Shown here: positions 35,929 to 46,262 of the stretch, in pieces
Numbering within the stretch: position 1 is the stretch's first letter
Layout of the letters: every line of letters begins with the position of its first letter
NCBI GenBank assembly: GCA_017512425.1
Contig: JAFWGI010000014.1
Location: 1 to 64,000 of the forward strand
DNA length: 64,000 bases
From: Hyphomicrobium sp.
Lineage (GTDB): Bacteria; Pseudomonadota; Alphaproteobacteria; Rhizobiales; Hyphomicrobiaceae
Direction of reading: 5' to 3'
Made by a program: the position numbers and the translations under genes
Notes under the pieces: model-generated
Seen by the model: only the letters and a program-made list of their open reading frames with translations
What the model was told of the DNA's origin: nothing
Database searches by the model: none

Positions 35929-37191
35929 ATGCGGCGCGTGGTCATTACAGGTTTGGGATTGGTGACGCCGGTCGGTTGCGGCGTCGAAGCCTCATGGTCG
36001 GCTTTGCTCGCGGGCAAAAGCGGCGCCAGACGCATTGAAGAGTTCGAGGTCTCGGACCTTTCCTGCCAGATCGCCAACTTCGTCCCGCGTGGAAAAGACG
36101 GCAACGGGCAATTTAATCCAGACGACTGGATGGAACCAAAAGAGCAGCGCAAAGTCGACGACTTCATCATCTACGCGATGGCGGCGGCCGAGCAGGCGAT
36201 CAAGGATAGCGGTATCTCACTCAAGACGCAGGATGAGCAGGAACGCTCCGGCGTGTTGATCGGCGCCGGCATCGGTGGATTGTCGGGTATTGCCGACACC
36301 TCGCTGCTGCTCAACGAAAAAGGCCCGCGCCGCGTTTCGCCGTTCTTCATTCCGGGCCGTCTTATCAATCTTGCGGGCGGCTACGTCTCGATCCGCCACG
36401 GTCTGAAAGGGCCGAACCACGCGGTCGTCACGGCCTGCGCGACGGGTACGCACGCGATCGGTGACGCGGCGCGCATGGTGGCGCTGGGCGATGCTGATGT
36501 CATGGTAGCAGGTGGCGCTGAAAGCCCAATCTGCCGGATCGGCATGGCCGGTTTCATCGCTTGCCGCGCACTTTCGACGGGCTTTAACGACAATCCGACC
36601 AAAGGTTCACGCCCCTACGACAAGGACCGCGACGGCTTCGTCATGGGCGAGGGCGCAGGCATCGTCGTGCTCGAAGACTATGAGCGCGCGAAGGCCCGCG
36701 GCGCGAAGATGTACGCTGAAGTCATCGGCTATGGCATGTCGGGCGACGCCTACCACATCACGGCGCCGGCCGAGAGCGGCGACGGCGCATTCCGCTGCAT
36801 GAAGGCGGCCCTCAATCGCTCGGGCCTGACCGTCGATGAGATCGACTACGTCAATGCCCACGGCACATCGACGCCGATGGGCGACGAGATCGAGCTCGGC
36901 GCTGTCGAACGGTTGTTCGGCAATAGCGCCGGCAAACTGACGATGTCGTCGACCAAATCGGCGATCGGACATCTGCTTGGTGCTGCTGGCGCCGTCGAAG
37001 CCGTCTTCTCGGTACTTGCGATCCGCGACGGCATCGCGCCGCCGACGCTTAACCTTGATAATCCGAGTGTTGAGACGGCGATTGATCTTTGTGCACATGC
37101 CGCGAAAAAGATGGAAATCAACGTCGCGCTTTCGAATTCGTTCGGGTTCGGCGGTACCAACGCCTCGCTGGTGTTCCGCCGCGTCGCATAA
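35929..37191 (+). CDS. fabF: Beta-ketoacyl-ACP synthase II
   Basis: The 420-residue elongating condensing enzyme has the catalytic Cys170 in TACATGTHAIGDA, one His in VNAHGTSTPMGD near 309 and the other in AIGHLLGAAGA near 346. ATG 35929 is supported by AAGGA 8 nt upstream; the longer open frame upstream is not family-like. It follows acpP after a hairpin and precedes mltG on the same strand. Confidence 0.96.
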   Translation: MRRVVITGLGLVTPVGCGVEASWSALLAGKSGARRIEEFEVSDLSCQIANFVPRGKDGNGQFNPDDWMEPKEQRKVDDFIIYAMAAAEQAIKDSGISLKTQDEQERSGVLIGAGIGGLSGIADTSLLLNEKGPRRVSPFFIPGRLINLAGGYVSIRHGLKGPNHAVVTACATGTHAIGDAARMVALGDADVMVAGGAESPICRIGMAGFIACRALSTGFNDNPTKGSRPYDKDRDGFVMGEGAGIVVLEDYERAKARGAKMYAEVIGYGMSGDAYHITAPAESGDGAFRCMKAALNRSGLTVDEIDYVNAHGTSTPMGDEIELGAVERLFGNSAGKLTMSSTKSAIGHLLGAAGAVEAVFSVLAIRDGIAPPTLNLDNPSVETAIDLCAHAAKKMEINVALSNSFGFGGTNASLVFRRVA

Positions 37192-37323
37192 GGCGGTTGA
37201 TTTCGCGGTTTCGCCACATTTTGCGCCGACCGTCTCTGTCACATCAGGGGGTATCGCGTCGCGCCGGGGTTAGCGCGCATTGCGCCAGCTTCCGGCATTT
37301 AAAACTATTGGTATTTTCGCGGT

Positions 37324-38733
37324 ATGAGCAGTCGCAAAAAACGGCCTGACGTTACGGTCCGCACGAAGACGGCCGCCGCGCGCAGTCCGGCGGAGCGCTT
37401 GGAACCTGGTCGCGCGCCGTCGCGACCCCGTGGTCTTGAAACCCGTGAACCGTCGCGGTTCGTCTCGGGTTTCGTCCGCTTCTTCAGTGGCCTGCTCACC
37501 GTGTCGCTCGTCGGTATGCTGACACTGTCGGGTATAGGCCTCGCCGTATATCACCAGTACGAAGCGCCGGGTCCCCTTGATGCACCACGCATGATCGTCG
37601 TGCCGAAAGGCGAGGGCCGCCGCGAAATCGCCGAGCGCCTGGAGCGCGAAGGTATCATCACCAATCGCTGGACGTTCATCGGCGGTCTGCTGGTTCAGTC
37701 GATGCTTGGCAAAAAAGTTCAGGATCTCAAAGCCGGCGAATTTGAAATCGATGCGCACGCCTCGATGCGCGAAGTCACCGAGACAATCGCGTCCGGAAAA
37801 TCCGTCATGTACAAGGTGACGGTGCCCGAAGGCTTGACCAGCAAGCAGATTGTCGAACGTCTCAAGGGTGAAGAAAATCTCACCGGCGAAATCAGCGTCC
37901 TCCCACGCGAAGGCACGCTGCTGCCGGACACGTATCAGTTCTCGAAGGGCACCTCGCGCCAGGAAATCATCGAGACGATGCAAGGCGCGATGCAGCGCGT
38001 GATCGCAAAACATTGGGATACGCGCTCCGCTGAATTGCCACTGAGAACAGTCGAAGAGGCCATTACGTTCGCCTCGATCGTCGAGAAAGAAACAGGTCAG
38101 GCCGACGAACGCGAGCGGGTTGCGGCCGTGTTCTACAACCGGCTGAAGAAGGGCATGCGTCTACAGTCGGACCCGACGATCATTTACGGGATCAATGCCG
38201 GCGCTGGGCCGCTTGGCCGTGGCATCACCAAAGCCGATATCGAAACCAAGACCGCGTACAACACCTATCAGATCAACGGCCTGCCGCCCGGTCCGATTGC
38301 CAATCCGGGCAAGGCGGCGCTCGAAGCAACATTCAAGCCCGCAAAAACCAACGACCTCTACTTCGTTGCCGACGGCACCGGCGGTCACGCGTTCTCTGAA
38401 ACGCTGAAAGACCACAACAGCGCCGTTCAGAAGTGGCGGCAGGTCGAGAAGAAGGCCAAAGCTGACGCTCAAGCTGCGGACGCGGCGGGAGACGATCTAC
38501 AACCCAATCCAGACGTCACGCCGATCCCCGAACAGGCCGAGCCGCCACCTGCGGCTCCTGCCGCGAGACCTTCATCAGCCAAGACCACGGCGCCCAAAGC
38601 ATCGGACGCGAAGCCGGCGGCCGCCGATAAAAAGCCTGCGCAAAAACAAGCCGCGCCCGCGAAGCCGGCGGCTGCCCCATCGACAGTTACGACGCAGACC
38701 AAAACGACGCCCGCACCGGCCGCAACGCCCTGA
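37324..38733 (+). CDS. mltG: Endolytic murein transglycosylase
   Basis: MltG cuts nascent glycan strands and sets peptidoglycan chain length. A membrane helix spans about residues 55-76. The YceG domain contains PEGLTSKQIVERL and the catalytic Glu254 in ASIVEKETG, followed by ERVAAVFYNRLKKGMRLQSD. Residues after about 385 form an extra Pro/Ala/Lys-rich tail not seen in enterobacterial MltG. Total length is 469. The gene follows fabF, the usual place in alphaproteobacteria. Confidence 0.94.
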   Translation: MSSRKKRPDVTVRTKTAAARSPAERLEPGRAPSRPRGLETREPSRFVSGFVRFFSGLLTVSLVGMLTLSGIGLAVYHQYEAPGPLDAPRMIVVPKGEGRREIAERLEREGIITNRWTFIGGLLVQSMLGKKVQDLKAGEFEIDAHASMREVTETIASGKSVMYKVTVPEGLTSKQIVERLKGEENLTGEISVLPREGTLLPDTYQFSKGTSRQEIIETMQGAMQRVIAKHWDTRSAELPLRTVEEAITFASIVEKETGQADERERVAAVFYNRLKKGMRLQSDPTIIYGINAGAGPLGRGITKADIETKTAYNTYQINGLPPGPIANPGKAALEATFKPAKTNDLYFVADGTGGHAFSETLKDHNSAVQKWRQVEKKAKADAQAADAAGDDLQPNPDVTPIPEQAEPPPAAPAARPSSAKTTAPKASDAKPAAADKKPAQKQAAPAKPAAAPSTVTTQTKTTPAPAATP

Positions 38734-38838
38734 TCCGGTGCCGCCGTTATCCCCAATGAGATGCGAACCCTTGGCGTTCGTGAAGGCATGGGGGTAAGTT
38801 GCGCCGCCGGCCTCCGCCGGTGCCGCGCAGGATAATTC

Positions 38839-39726
38839 ATGACCATCGCAAGCATGACCGGATTTGGCCGTTCCGAAGGAGCCGGCGAGGGCTTCGTTTG
38901 GGCGTGGGAAGCGCGCAGCGTCAACGGCCGAGGCTTGGATATTCGCATGCGTCTGCCGCCCGGCAATGACGCCATTGAACCGGCGTTGCGAGAACTCGCT
39001 GCCAAGCGTTTCGTGCGCGGCAATGTCAACGCCACTCTGACGATCGATCGCCTCCAAGCGGCAGGCGCGCTCCGGCTGAATGAAGCCGTCCTCGCCGATC
39101 TCGTGAAGGCGGCAGACCGCGCTGCCGAGTTGATCGGCGGCGCACGGCCCGACACGGCCGCGTTGCTCGCGTTCAAAGGGGTGCTCGACCAGAACGACAC
39201 GAGCGAGACGGCCGACGCGCGTGCTGCGCGAGAAAAGCAACTCATCGCTGGATTCGATGTCGCGCTCGAACGCCTCGCTGAGGCACGCCGTGCCGAAGGC
39301 GCCCGCCTCGCATCTGTCATCAGCGAGCAGGTCAACGACATCGAACGGATAACCGCGACGGTGCGGGCATCCCCCTCGCGATCTGTCGACGCGATCCGCG
39401 CGCGGATTAAAGATCAAATCGGCCGCCTGCTCGAAACAGATACCTCGTTTGACGCCGAACGGCTGCATCAGGAAGCGATGCTGATCGCAACGCGCGCCGA
39501 TGTCGAAGAGGAACTCGCGCGGCTGACGGCCCACGTTGCGGCTGCACGCGAGATATTGTCAGAACCCGGCGCTGTCGGACGCAAGCTCGACTTTTTGGCG
39601 CAAGAGTTCAATCGCGAAGCCAATACGCTGTGCTCGAAAGCCAACGCGGTCGATATCACGCGGCTCGGCCTGTCGCTGAAGACCGTGATCGATCAACTCC
39701 GCGAACAAGTGCAGAATGTCGAATAG
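38839..39726 (+). CDS. YicC/YloC family endoribonuclease
   Basis: The 295-residue protein starts with the family motif MTIASMTGFGRSEG and ends with the DUF1732 block AQEFNREANTLCSKA then DITRLGLSLKTVIDQLREQ. Members are single-strand endoribonucleases that affect small RNAs and stationary-phase survival. AGGA precedes ATG 38839. gmk starts inside its last codons, so the two are coupled; yicC-gmk pairing is widespread. Confidence 0.92.
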   Translation: MTIASMTGFGRSEGAGEGFVWAWEARSVNGRGLDIRMRLPPGNDAIEPALRELAAKRFVRGNVNATLTIDRLQAAGALRLNEAVLADLVKAADRAAELIGGARPDTAALLAFKGVLDQNDTSETADARAAREKQLIAGFDVALERLAEARRAEGARLASVISEQVNDIERITATVRASPSRSVDAIRARIKDQIGRLLETDTSFDAERLHQEAMLIATRADVEEELARLTAHVAAAREILSEPGAVGRKLDFLAQEFNREANTLCSKANAVDITRLGLSLKTVIDQLREQVQNVE

Positions 39727-40381
39727 CATGAGCCAGCACCCGCACGTCACACCACAGATCGCGCGCCGCGGCGTGCTTTATATCCTGTCGTCACCGTCGG
39801 GCGCGGGCAAGACGACGCTCGCGCGCCGCTTGATCGCCGCCGATCCAGGGATCGCGATGTCGGTGTCGGTGACGACGAGAAAGCCGCGCCCCGGCGAACG
39901 CAACGGCGTCGATTATTTTTTCGTGGATGCTGCAAAGTTCGAAGCCATGCAGCAGGCCGGCGAATTGCTCGAATGGGCGCGTGTGTTCGATAATTCCTAT
40001 GGCACGCCGCGCGCAGCGGTCGAGGCTGCCATCGCGTCCGGCAAAGACGTGTTGTTCGATATCGATTGGCAGGGCGCGCAGCAGCTCAGTGAAAAGATGA
40101 AGGGCGACGTGGTGCGCGTGTTCGTATTGCCGCCTTCGGGGCAAATTCTGGAACAGCGCTTGACCACGCGCGCGCAAGACCCGGCCGACGTCGTCGCCCG
40201 CCGCATGGCCGCCGCCAGCGCCGAAATCAGCCATTGGGCCGAATACGACTATGTGATCGTCAATAGCGATCTCGAAGAAAGCGCGCGGGCGGCAACGGCC
40301 ATTCTTGTCGCCGAACGTCTGAAGCGCGAACGCCTACTCGGGCTGTCGGCGTTCGTGCGCGATATGCAAAGCGCGCTTTAA
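39716..40381 (+). CDS. gmk: Guanylate kinase
   Basis: Gmk phosphorylates GMP to GDP. The P-loop is [16 protein letters not shown] near residues 23-38. The GMP-binding segment is [18 protein letters not shown], followed by [13 protein letters not shown] 39716 overlaps the yicC end; an ATG at 39728, right after the yicC stop, is an alternative start. The length of 221 residues fits. Its stop overlaps that of convergent rsmA by 4 bp. Confidence 0.95.
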   Translation: MSNSMSQHPHVTPQIARRGVLYILSSPSGAGKTTLARRLIAADPGIAMSVSVTTRKPRPGERNGVDYFFVDAAKFEAMQQAGELLEWARVFDNSYGTPRAAVEAAIASGKDVLFDIDWQGAQQLSEKMKGDVVRVFVLPPSGQILEQRLTTRAQDPADVVARRMAAASAEISHWAEYDYVIVNSDLEESARAATAILVAERLKRERLLGLSAFVRDMQSAL

Positions 40382-41277
40382 GTTTTGGTTTTCTGAACGC
40401 CGCTGCGATCGATAATCGCAGCCAACGCCGCAAAATCGCTGACAGTCAAATCTTCGGCGCGATCCGTCGGCGTCAATCCGGCTTCGTTGAGCAGCAGCTC
40501 GGGCATCGGCGTCAATTGCTTCAAGCTCGCGCGCAACATCTTGCGGCGCTGACCGAACGCCGCCTGCGTCACGCGGCTCAGCGCATTTACAGAACACGCC
40601 GGCGCGGGGGCGCGCCGCGGCTTGAACGCGACGACGGCCGACGTCACCTTCGGCGGCGGCGTGAACGCCTCGGCGGGTAGGTTCATGATGATGCGCGGCT
40701 CGGTCCGCCACTGCGACAGAACCGATAAACGCCCATAGGCTTTCGTGTTCGGCTCGGCCACAATGCGATCTGCAACTTCGCGTTGGAACATTAGCACCAT
40801 GCCGTCGAACCACGGCGGCCACGGCTCGGTTCCGAGCCAACCGGCCAGCAGCACCGACGCAACGCCATACGGCAAGTTCGCGGCGATGGTCACCGGGCCC
40901 GTGACGCCCGCCAGCAAAGCGCTCCAATCGGCGTCCAGCGCATCGCCAAAATGGACGTTGAGCTTTCCGGGGTAGCGATCTGCAATCTCGGCGAGCGCTG
41001 GGCGGCAGCGCTCGTCGCGTTCGACTGCAATGACGCGCTCAGCGCCTTCGATCAGCAGTGCTCGGGTCAGTCCACCGGGACCAGGCCCGACCTCGACGAT
41101 CGTGCGCCCGCGCATGTCGCCACACGCGCGTGCGATCCGCCGTGTGATGTTCAGATCGAGCAGAAAATTCTGACCCAACGATTTCTTTGCGCGCAGTTCA
41201 TAGCGGTCGATGACGTCACGCAGCGGCGGCAGGCCATCCGGCGTCGCGCCTTTCACGCTCGAAAAATCGTCACTCAT
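40378..41277 (-). CDS. rsmA: 16S rRNA (adenine1518/1519-N6)-dimethyltransferase
   Basis: This 299-residue enzyme (KsgA) dimethylates two adenines near the 3' end of 16S rRNA. The SAM-binding motif is [15 protein letters not shown] and the catalytic motif is NLPYGVAS. The N-terminal [14 protein letters not shown] segment is diagnostic. ATG 41277 overlaps the pdxA stop as ATGA, so the two are translationally coupled at the end of the lpt operon. Confidence 0.95.
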   Translation of the reverse strand: MSDDFSSVKGATPDGLPPLRDVIDRYELRAKKSLGQNFLLDLNITRRIARACGDMRGRTIVEVGPGPGGLTRALLIEGAERVIAVERDERCRPALAEIADRYPGKLNVHFGDALDADWSALLAGVTGPVTIAANLPYGVASVLLAGWLGTEPWPPWFDGMVLMFQREVADRIVAEPNTKAYGRLSVLSQWRTEPRIIMNLPAEAFTPPPKVTSAVVAFKPRRAPAPACSVNALSRVTQAAFGQRRKMLRASLKQLTPMPELLLNEAGLTPTDRAEDLTVSDFAALAAIIDRSGVQKTKT

Positions 41278-42323
41278 ATGCGCGCCTTCGCGCGGGCGTG
41301 CACCATGCGGTTCGCCAGACGCAGCGCTTCGATCAGGCTTTGCGGCGATGCTATTCCGCGCGCCGCAATGCCGAACGCCGTGCCGTGATCGGGCGACGTG
41401 CGTATGAACGGCAAGCCGAGTGTGACGTTGACGCCCTTGTCGAAAGCCAGCGTCTTGATCGGGATGAGCGCTTGATCGTGATACATGCAGATCGCCGCGT
41501 CGTAGGTCGCGCGCGCGGCGGCGTGGAACATCGTGTCTGCCGAGAGCGGTCCGATCAAGGTCACGCTGTCGCTCCGCAAAGCGCTCAGCACGGGCCCAAT
41601 GATCTCTTCTTCTTCGCGACCGATTGTGCCGTCTTCGCCAGCGTGCGGATTGAGCCCGGCAATCGCGATACGCGGCTGCGCTACGCCAAAATCGCGCCGC
41701 AGGGATTCGGCCGTGATGCGGACGGCCGTTTCAATCAGCTCGCGCGTGATCATCTCCGGCACGCTTGCCAGCGGCACATGGATGGTCAGCGGTACAACTC
41801 TCAGCTCGTCCGACGCCAGCATCATGATGGCGGTATGCCCAGCGCCCAGCCAGTGCTTGTCGGCGAGCGCTGCGAGGAATTCAGTGTGGCCGGGGTATTT
41901 GAATCCGGCAGCGTACAGAACCGACTTCGCTATCGGGTTTGTCACGACGGCCGCAGCGTGCCCGCTTTTGACATCGTCGACCGCGCGCGTGATCGCTGCA
42001 ATCGTGGGCGCGCCGTTGCCCGGTGACGGCAAACCAACAACGACAGGCTCCGCTACAGGGACGTCGATGACGGGGAGGGCACGTTCGAACGCATCGGCAG
42101 CGTCGCCAGGCGAGGCAACGACCTCAATCGGCACGTTCGAACCCAGCAAGGCATCGCGCGCCCGCAGGGTCTCGGCGCAAGCATAAATGCAGAACGGCGA
42201 AAGATTTTCAGCGCCGCGCGTCGCCCATGCTTTCAGCGCCAGCTCCGGACCGATGCCAGCCGGATCGCCCATTGTGAGCGCGAGCGGGCGAGACGGCGCG
42301 TTGCGCTCAAGCGGCGTGATCAC
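41274..42323 (-). CDS. pdxA: 4-hydroxythreonine-4-phosphate dehydrogenase
   Basis: PdxA oxidises 4-phosphohydroxy-L-threonine in pyridoxal phosphate synthesis. Metal-binding histidines lie in [12 protein letters not shown] and [16 protein letters not shown]. The N-terminus [20 protein letters not shown] and the [16 protein letters not shown] block are diagnostic. Length is 349 residues. The GTG start at 42323 overlaps the surA stop as GTGA. The surA-pdxA-rsmA order is the classical one also known in enterobacteria. Confidence 0.95.
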   Translation of the reverse strand: MITPLERNAPSRPLALTMGDPAGIGPELALKAWATRGAENLSPFCIYACAETLRARDALLGSNVPIEVVASPGDAADAFERALPVIDVPVAEPVVVGLPSPGNGAPTIAAITRAVDDVKSGHAAAVVTNPIAKSVLYAAGFKYPGHTEFLAALADKHWLGAGHTAIMMLASDELRVVPLTIHVPLASVPEMITRELIETAVRITAESLRRDFGVAQPRIAIAGLNPHAGEDGTIGREEEEIIGPVLSALRSDSVTLIGPLSADTMFHAAARATYDAAICMYHDQALIPIKTLAFDKGVNVTLGLPFIRTSPDHGTAFGIAARGIASPQSLIEALRLANRMVHARAKARI

Positions 42324-43618
42324 CGGTATTCGATATGCGCGTCCTGGCGCAGATCCTTCAAGTGACGCTTGGCCAGGATTTCGAATTCTTTCTGCTTCAG
42401 CTCGCCTTCGGCCTGCGTCCGCTGCTGCTCCTGGCCTTTGACGACGTCACGGCCGCAGACGATCCAGAGTTCGACGTTGCCGTCACCCATGCTTGGCGGC
42501 AGCATCTCACCGTCCTTGGCATTCAGCAGGAACGTCCGTGTCGGTTCCTGGAATGCCGACGGGCGGCGTTTGCCGAGCTCTTCGAACTTCGCGCCCGCAA
42601 AGCCCGAGGCAATTGCGCCCGACGATTTGCAATCGGTGAACTTGGCGCGGATTTGCTCAGCGTCCTGCATGCGCTGGGCCGCGGACGCCTGATCCATTTT
42701 TGCCGGCAGTGCGATGCGGATCCGCTGGACACGCAGTTCGACATCATCCTCCGCCGCAGAGGTCGAACTCGCGACGAGTTTGTCGACGTCACGCGACGTA
42801 ATCGCAATCTGGGCACCGAAGCGGCGGCGAATGACGTCGTTCCAAGACAATGTCGACCGTATGCGGTTCTTCATGGCATCGGCCCCGCCGCCGAGCTGCT
42901 GCATGAACTGAGCTTCCGTCATCTTATTGCGCTCGGCGATGCCGGCGATAACGCGGCTGATTTCGGCATCGTCAACGGTCACGCCTTGACGCTTGGCTTC
43001 CTGCAGCTTCAGCTTTTCTTCGATCAACTCTTCAAGCGCGGCCTTCTTGATGCCGGGCGCGACCGAACTGCGTGCACTTTCCATGGCCTGCTTCTGGAGG
43101 TCCATGCCGAACTGCTTTTTACGGGCTTCGAAGATTGCGATGATCTGATCTTTGCTTTTGCCTTCGTTGGCTTTGATCGTCTCGGCGAGAATGGCCTTCA
43201 GGCGTTCGGTCGTCTTCGGGTTCTTCAAGATCGCCTTGAAGTTCTCCTGCGCCTTCTGCTGCATGCTGCCGCCACCGAGCATAGCCGCGCGTTGCTGGAT
43301 CTCAAACCCGGTGATGGGTTCGTCGTTGACGAGGGCGACGATCGATTGCTCGGTGCCGCTACGCGACGTGGCCTGGCCGCCGGCCCCTCTATCGTCGGCT
43401 TTGACAGCGGCTTGCTTATTCTGAGCGAGGACCGTCTTGCTTTTGATACCACTGCCGGCCGTCGCCGATTGCGCGGCGCCTGCGGCGGCTGGAAGTCCCG
43501 GCTCAGCGTTCGCTGCTGCATTACTTATGGCGATGGCGGAGCCGGCTATCGCGTACAGCGCAAACGTGCGGACCAGGAGGTTTCTAGAAACAGTCGCATG
43601 TGACCGGATGAGGGTCAT
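42320..43618 (-). CDS. surA: SurA-type periplasmic chaperone / peptidylprolyl isomerase
   Basis: The protein has 432 residues from ATG 43618, placed directly before a signal peptide (LLVRTFALYAIAGSAIAISN ending in AAANA); the frame is open to 43696. A low-complexity linker is followed by the SurA N-terminal helical domain (EQSIVALVNDEPITGFEIQQ, then EELIEEKLKLQEAKRQGV) and a parvulin-like region. SurA escorts outer-membrane proteins across the periplasm. Alphaproteobacterial versions are shorter than E. coli SurA and often have a degenerate isomerase domain, as seems the case here. It follows lptD, a key SurA client. Confidence 0.88.
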   Translation of the reverse strand: MTLIRSHATVSRNLLVRTFALYAIAGSAIAISNAAANAEPGLPAAAGAAQSATAGSGIKSKTVLAQNKQAAVKADDRGAGGQATSRSGTEQSIVALVNDEPITGFEIQQRAAMLGGGSMQQKAQENFKAILKNPKTTERLKAILAETIKANEGKSKDQIIAIFEARKKQFGMDLQKQAMESARSSVAPGIKKAALEELIEEKLKLQEAKRQGVTVDDAEISRVIAGIAERNKMTEAQFMQQLGGGADAMKNRIRSTLSWNDVIRRRFGAQIAITSRDVDKLVASSTSAAEDDVELRVQRIRIALPAKMDQASAAQRMQDAEQIRAKFTDCKSSGAIASGFAGAKFEELGKRRPSAFQEPTRTFLLNAKDGEMLPPSMGDGNVELWIVCGRDVVKGQEQQRTQAEGELKQKEFEILAKRHLKDLRQDAHIEYR

Positions 43619-43748
43619 GATTTCGCACATCCAAATTGTGATTCGGCCGATGCTCAACGGTAGCCGATCGCTTGTCACCAAGGCCCGGTTATCCACACGA
43701 ACCGTGGCTAAAACATGAGCTTTTACACGGCATGGTTAGCGCCACGGA

Positions 43749-46262
43749 TCAATCCGTGCGCTGGTCGCCGCCAAATGCGAAGTCCAGAGCATCGGTCTTG
43801 TAAGCAAATTCGCCGAGATGCTTCAGCTCGAAACGCAGCATGATTGTGCGATCGTCGTCGATCGTGGCGCTTTCGTAGTAAAGTTCCTGATACGTGGCGG
43901 TCAGCACAAAGCACTCGTCGGCGTACTTGATTTGGATCGAGTCCTGACGCAGTTCAGCGTCCGTGATGTCGTAGCGGAAGCCTGCGCCGATGCTCCAGTT
44001 GTCCGTCAGGCGCAACATCGCCGACGCCAGAATATCCTGTTGCTCGTCCGACCTTAGCGGGTCTGCCGCCGTATAGGCATAGCTCACCGACGCTGCCACC
44101 GGCCCGTACAAAATCTGCGCGCCCAGATCTTCGCGCTTGATGCTCAGATCGTCTTCGTCGAACCGCGTCTGCGCAATCAGGCGGAACGAGTCCGTCGGCG
44201 CGATGTAGGCGCCAAGAACGTAATCGGATTTGTTGGTCTCGAGGCCGCTTGACGGATTGTAGATCGGGTTCCCGTCGGTATCTAAACCAGGGTTCTTGTA
44301 GAGGTTGTCACCCGCGAGATGGAAGCTCTGGCCTGCGAGGAAACGGGCGTAGCCACCACCGTTGCTCTGGAACGTGTACTGCACACCAACATTCGCGCGC
44401 GTGCCCATTTCGGTGCGGTCGTAGCCGGAGAACTTCGTCACTTCAAAAAGGTTGGTATCGTCGAAGACAAGGCTGCGCGCGTCTTCGTCAGGCAACCTGC
44501 GCTGTGTCACGCTCGCCTGCCGCGTCACGATCTGACCGATCGGCTCGATGATGTGGCTCGCATCCGGGCCGTTGGCAATCCACGGATAGGCAACCGTCAC
44601 GCCGCCCGACGCGATACCGCGCGCCGTCGTATCGGAGCCGATCGCATTCGCGTCATCAACCGTGCCGTCGATGGGATTGAGTGTCACCGATTCAGGGTCT
44701 GTGAAATTGTCGAATTGGTAGACATCGCCGCGCAGATTACCGAACGGCGTATAGGTGATGCCGACAGCATCGGTGAACCGGCGGCGCCATTTCACTTCCG
44801 ACGTCAGGCGGGTGATGTTCTGGTTGGAGAGCAGCGTCGGCTTTCCGTTGACAAACTCAGCCGCACCGTCGCGGCGCGTGAAGCTCAGGAAGTTCGTGTC
44901 CCACTTCAGTTCGCCGCCAAGCACGGGATCGGCGAAGACGTAGTTATAGTCGATGATCGGATGTGTGAAGCTTTCCGTCTCGTTTGTGTCGTCAAGCAAC
45001 AGTCCGCCAAAGTGGTACATGCGGGCCGCGAAATAGTTGCGGTCAGACTGACCAACCAGGAAAACCTGATTGACGCGATCGGTCAGAAGAATGTTGTCGA
45101 GCTTATAGAAGCGGCGGAACTCTTTGTCGCTTTCCAGCGTGACATCCCAGCCGAACTTCCACCAGCTCGACAGCGAAAACAAACCGCGTGTTTCCAAAGT
45201 GCCGCGCCAGCCGTCGACGTTCTCCGATTGAGCCAGCGTTCCCGGCAAATCGTCGGCGTTCTGGTCGATGCCCGACACCTTGACGGTGTACTGGCCATTC
45301 GCCAGGCGATGGCGCCATTCACCCTGCCACAAAACCCCTTGCTCGGAGAGATACAGGGGATTGAACGTGAAGTCGTAGGTCGGGTCGAGCGCGAAATAAT
45401 ACGGGATGCCCGTGATGAAGCCGAGGTTCGTCGACTGGCCGTATACCGGCGCCAGAAAACCTGACTTGCGCTTTACGGTCGGGTCGGCGTGCTGGAAGTA
45501 AGGAAGATACAACACAGGCTGTCCGAAGATTTCGAAGTAGGCGTCCTGATAGGTGATCGTCGCCGCATCCTGATCGTGGATGATGCGCGCAGCGCTCAAG
45601 CACCAGAGCGGCGGTGTGCTACCTTCGCTTTTACACGGCGTGAAACGGCCGTTCTGGAATTCAGTGACGTTGCCGTCGCGGCGCGTCGCACGCTCGGCGG
45701 AGATGCGCGTGTCGTCTTTCGATACGACAGATAGCGACTGCACGAAGCCGTCGCGGAAATCGTCCGTCAGCGTGTAGCGGTCGGCGCGGATGACGTTGCC
45801 CTGCGGCTCTTTCAGCGTGACGTTGCCGACGGCCGTCAATGTGCCAGCGTTCTGATCGTAGACGACTTCGTCGGCCGTCAGAATGTAATCGTTGTAGAAA
45901 ATCTCGACGTTGCCGCGGGCGATGACGCGATTGCCAGCCGTGTCGTACACGAGCTGGTCGCCCTGCAAGTTCATTGGCTTGCTGTTGTCGAGTTTCGTGT
46001 TGACCTTGCCGAACATGCCGCCGGGCGTATCAGGGAACGAGCTCGGAGCACCGCGAACCTTGGCGCCTGGCGCGCGCGCGATAGTGGCATCTTGCGCCAG
46101 CGCTGGTGAGATCGACAGGCTAAACGCAAGCAGGCCGAATGCGAACAGGCCGCCAGAAAGCGCGCACGCGAACGCGCGAGCCGCCCGGTCCATCGTGCGA
46201 TGAACAGGCTTCTCGCGTGACGTTCCGCAACCCTCTTGCGGTGTCCGCGTTAGACGCATCAC
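43749..46262 (-). CDS. lptD: LPS-assembly protein LptD
   Basis: LptD is the outer-membrane beta barrel that inserts lipopolysaccharide. A signal peptide (ACALSGGLFAFGLLAFSLSI) precedes an OstA domain (residues about 70-200: LQGDQLVYDTAGNRVIARGN, LTADEVVYDQNAGTLTAVGN). The remaining roughly 600 residues have the alternating aromatic strands of the barrel. Length is 837. The GTG start at 46262 is chosen because AGGAGG ends 8 nt upstream, inside the end of lptG; ATGs at 46259 and 46193 are alternatives. It sits next to lptG and surA. Confidence 0.95.
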   Translation of the reverse strand: MMRLTRTPQEGCGTSREKPVHRTMDRAARAFACALSGGLFAFGLLAFSLSISPALAQDATIARAPGAKVRGAPSSFPDTPGGMFGKVNTKLDNSKPMNLQGDQLVYDTAGNRVIARGNVEIFYNDYILTADEVVYDQNAGTLTAVGNVTLKEPQGNVIRADRYTLTDDFRDGFVQSLSVVSKDDTRISAERATRRDGNVTEFQNGRFTPCKSEGSTPPLWCLSAARIIHDQDAATITYQDAYFEIFGQPVLYLPYFQHADPTVKRKSGFLAPVYGQSTNLGFITGIPYYFALDPTYDFTFNPLYLSEQGVLWQGEWRHRLANGQYTVKVSGIDQNADDLPGTLAQSENVDGWRGTLETRGLFSLSSWWKFGWDVTLESDKEFRRFYKLDNILLTDRVNQVFLVGQSDRNYFAARMYHFGGLLLDDTNETESFTHPIIDYNYVFADPVLGGELKWDTNFLSFTRRDGAAEFVNGKPTLLSNQNITRLTSEVKWRRRFTDAVGITYTPFGNLRGDVYQFDNFTDPESVTLNPIDGTVDDANAIGSDTTARGIASGGVTVAYPWIANGPDASHIIEPIGQIVTRQASVTQRRLPDEDARSLVFDDTNLFEVTKFSGYDRTEMGTRANVGVQYTFQSNGGGYARFLAGQSFHLAGDNLYKNPGLDTDGNPIYNPSSGLETNKSDYVLGAYIAPTDSFRLIAQTRFDEDDLSIKREDLGAQILYGPVAASVSYAYTAADPLRSDEQQDILASAMLRLTDNWSIGAGFRYDITDAELRQDSIQIKYADECFVLTATYQELYYESATIDDDRTIMLRFELKHLGEFAYKTDALDFAFGGDQRTD

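Noticed and set aside
42335..43603. 422-codon plus-strand ORF
   Set aside because: Antisense shadow of surA; the minus strand encodes a signal peptide and SurA domain.
44319..45464. 381-codon plus-strand ORF
   Set aside because: Antisense shadow of lptD.
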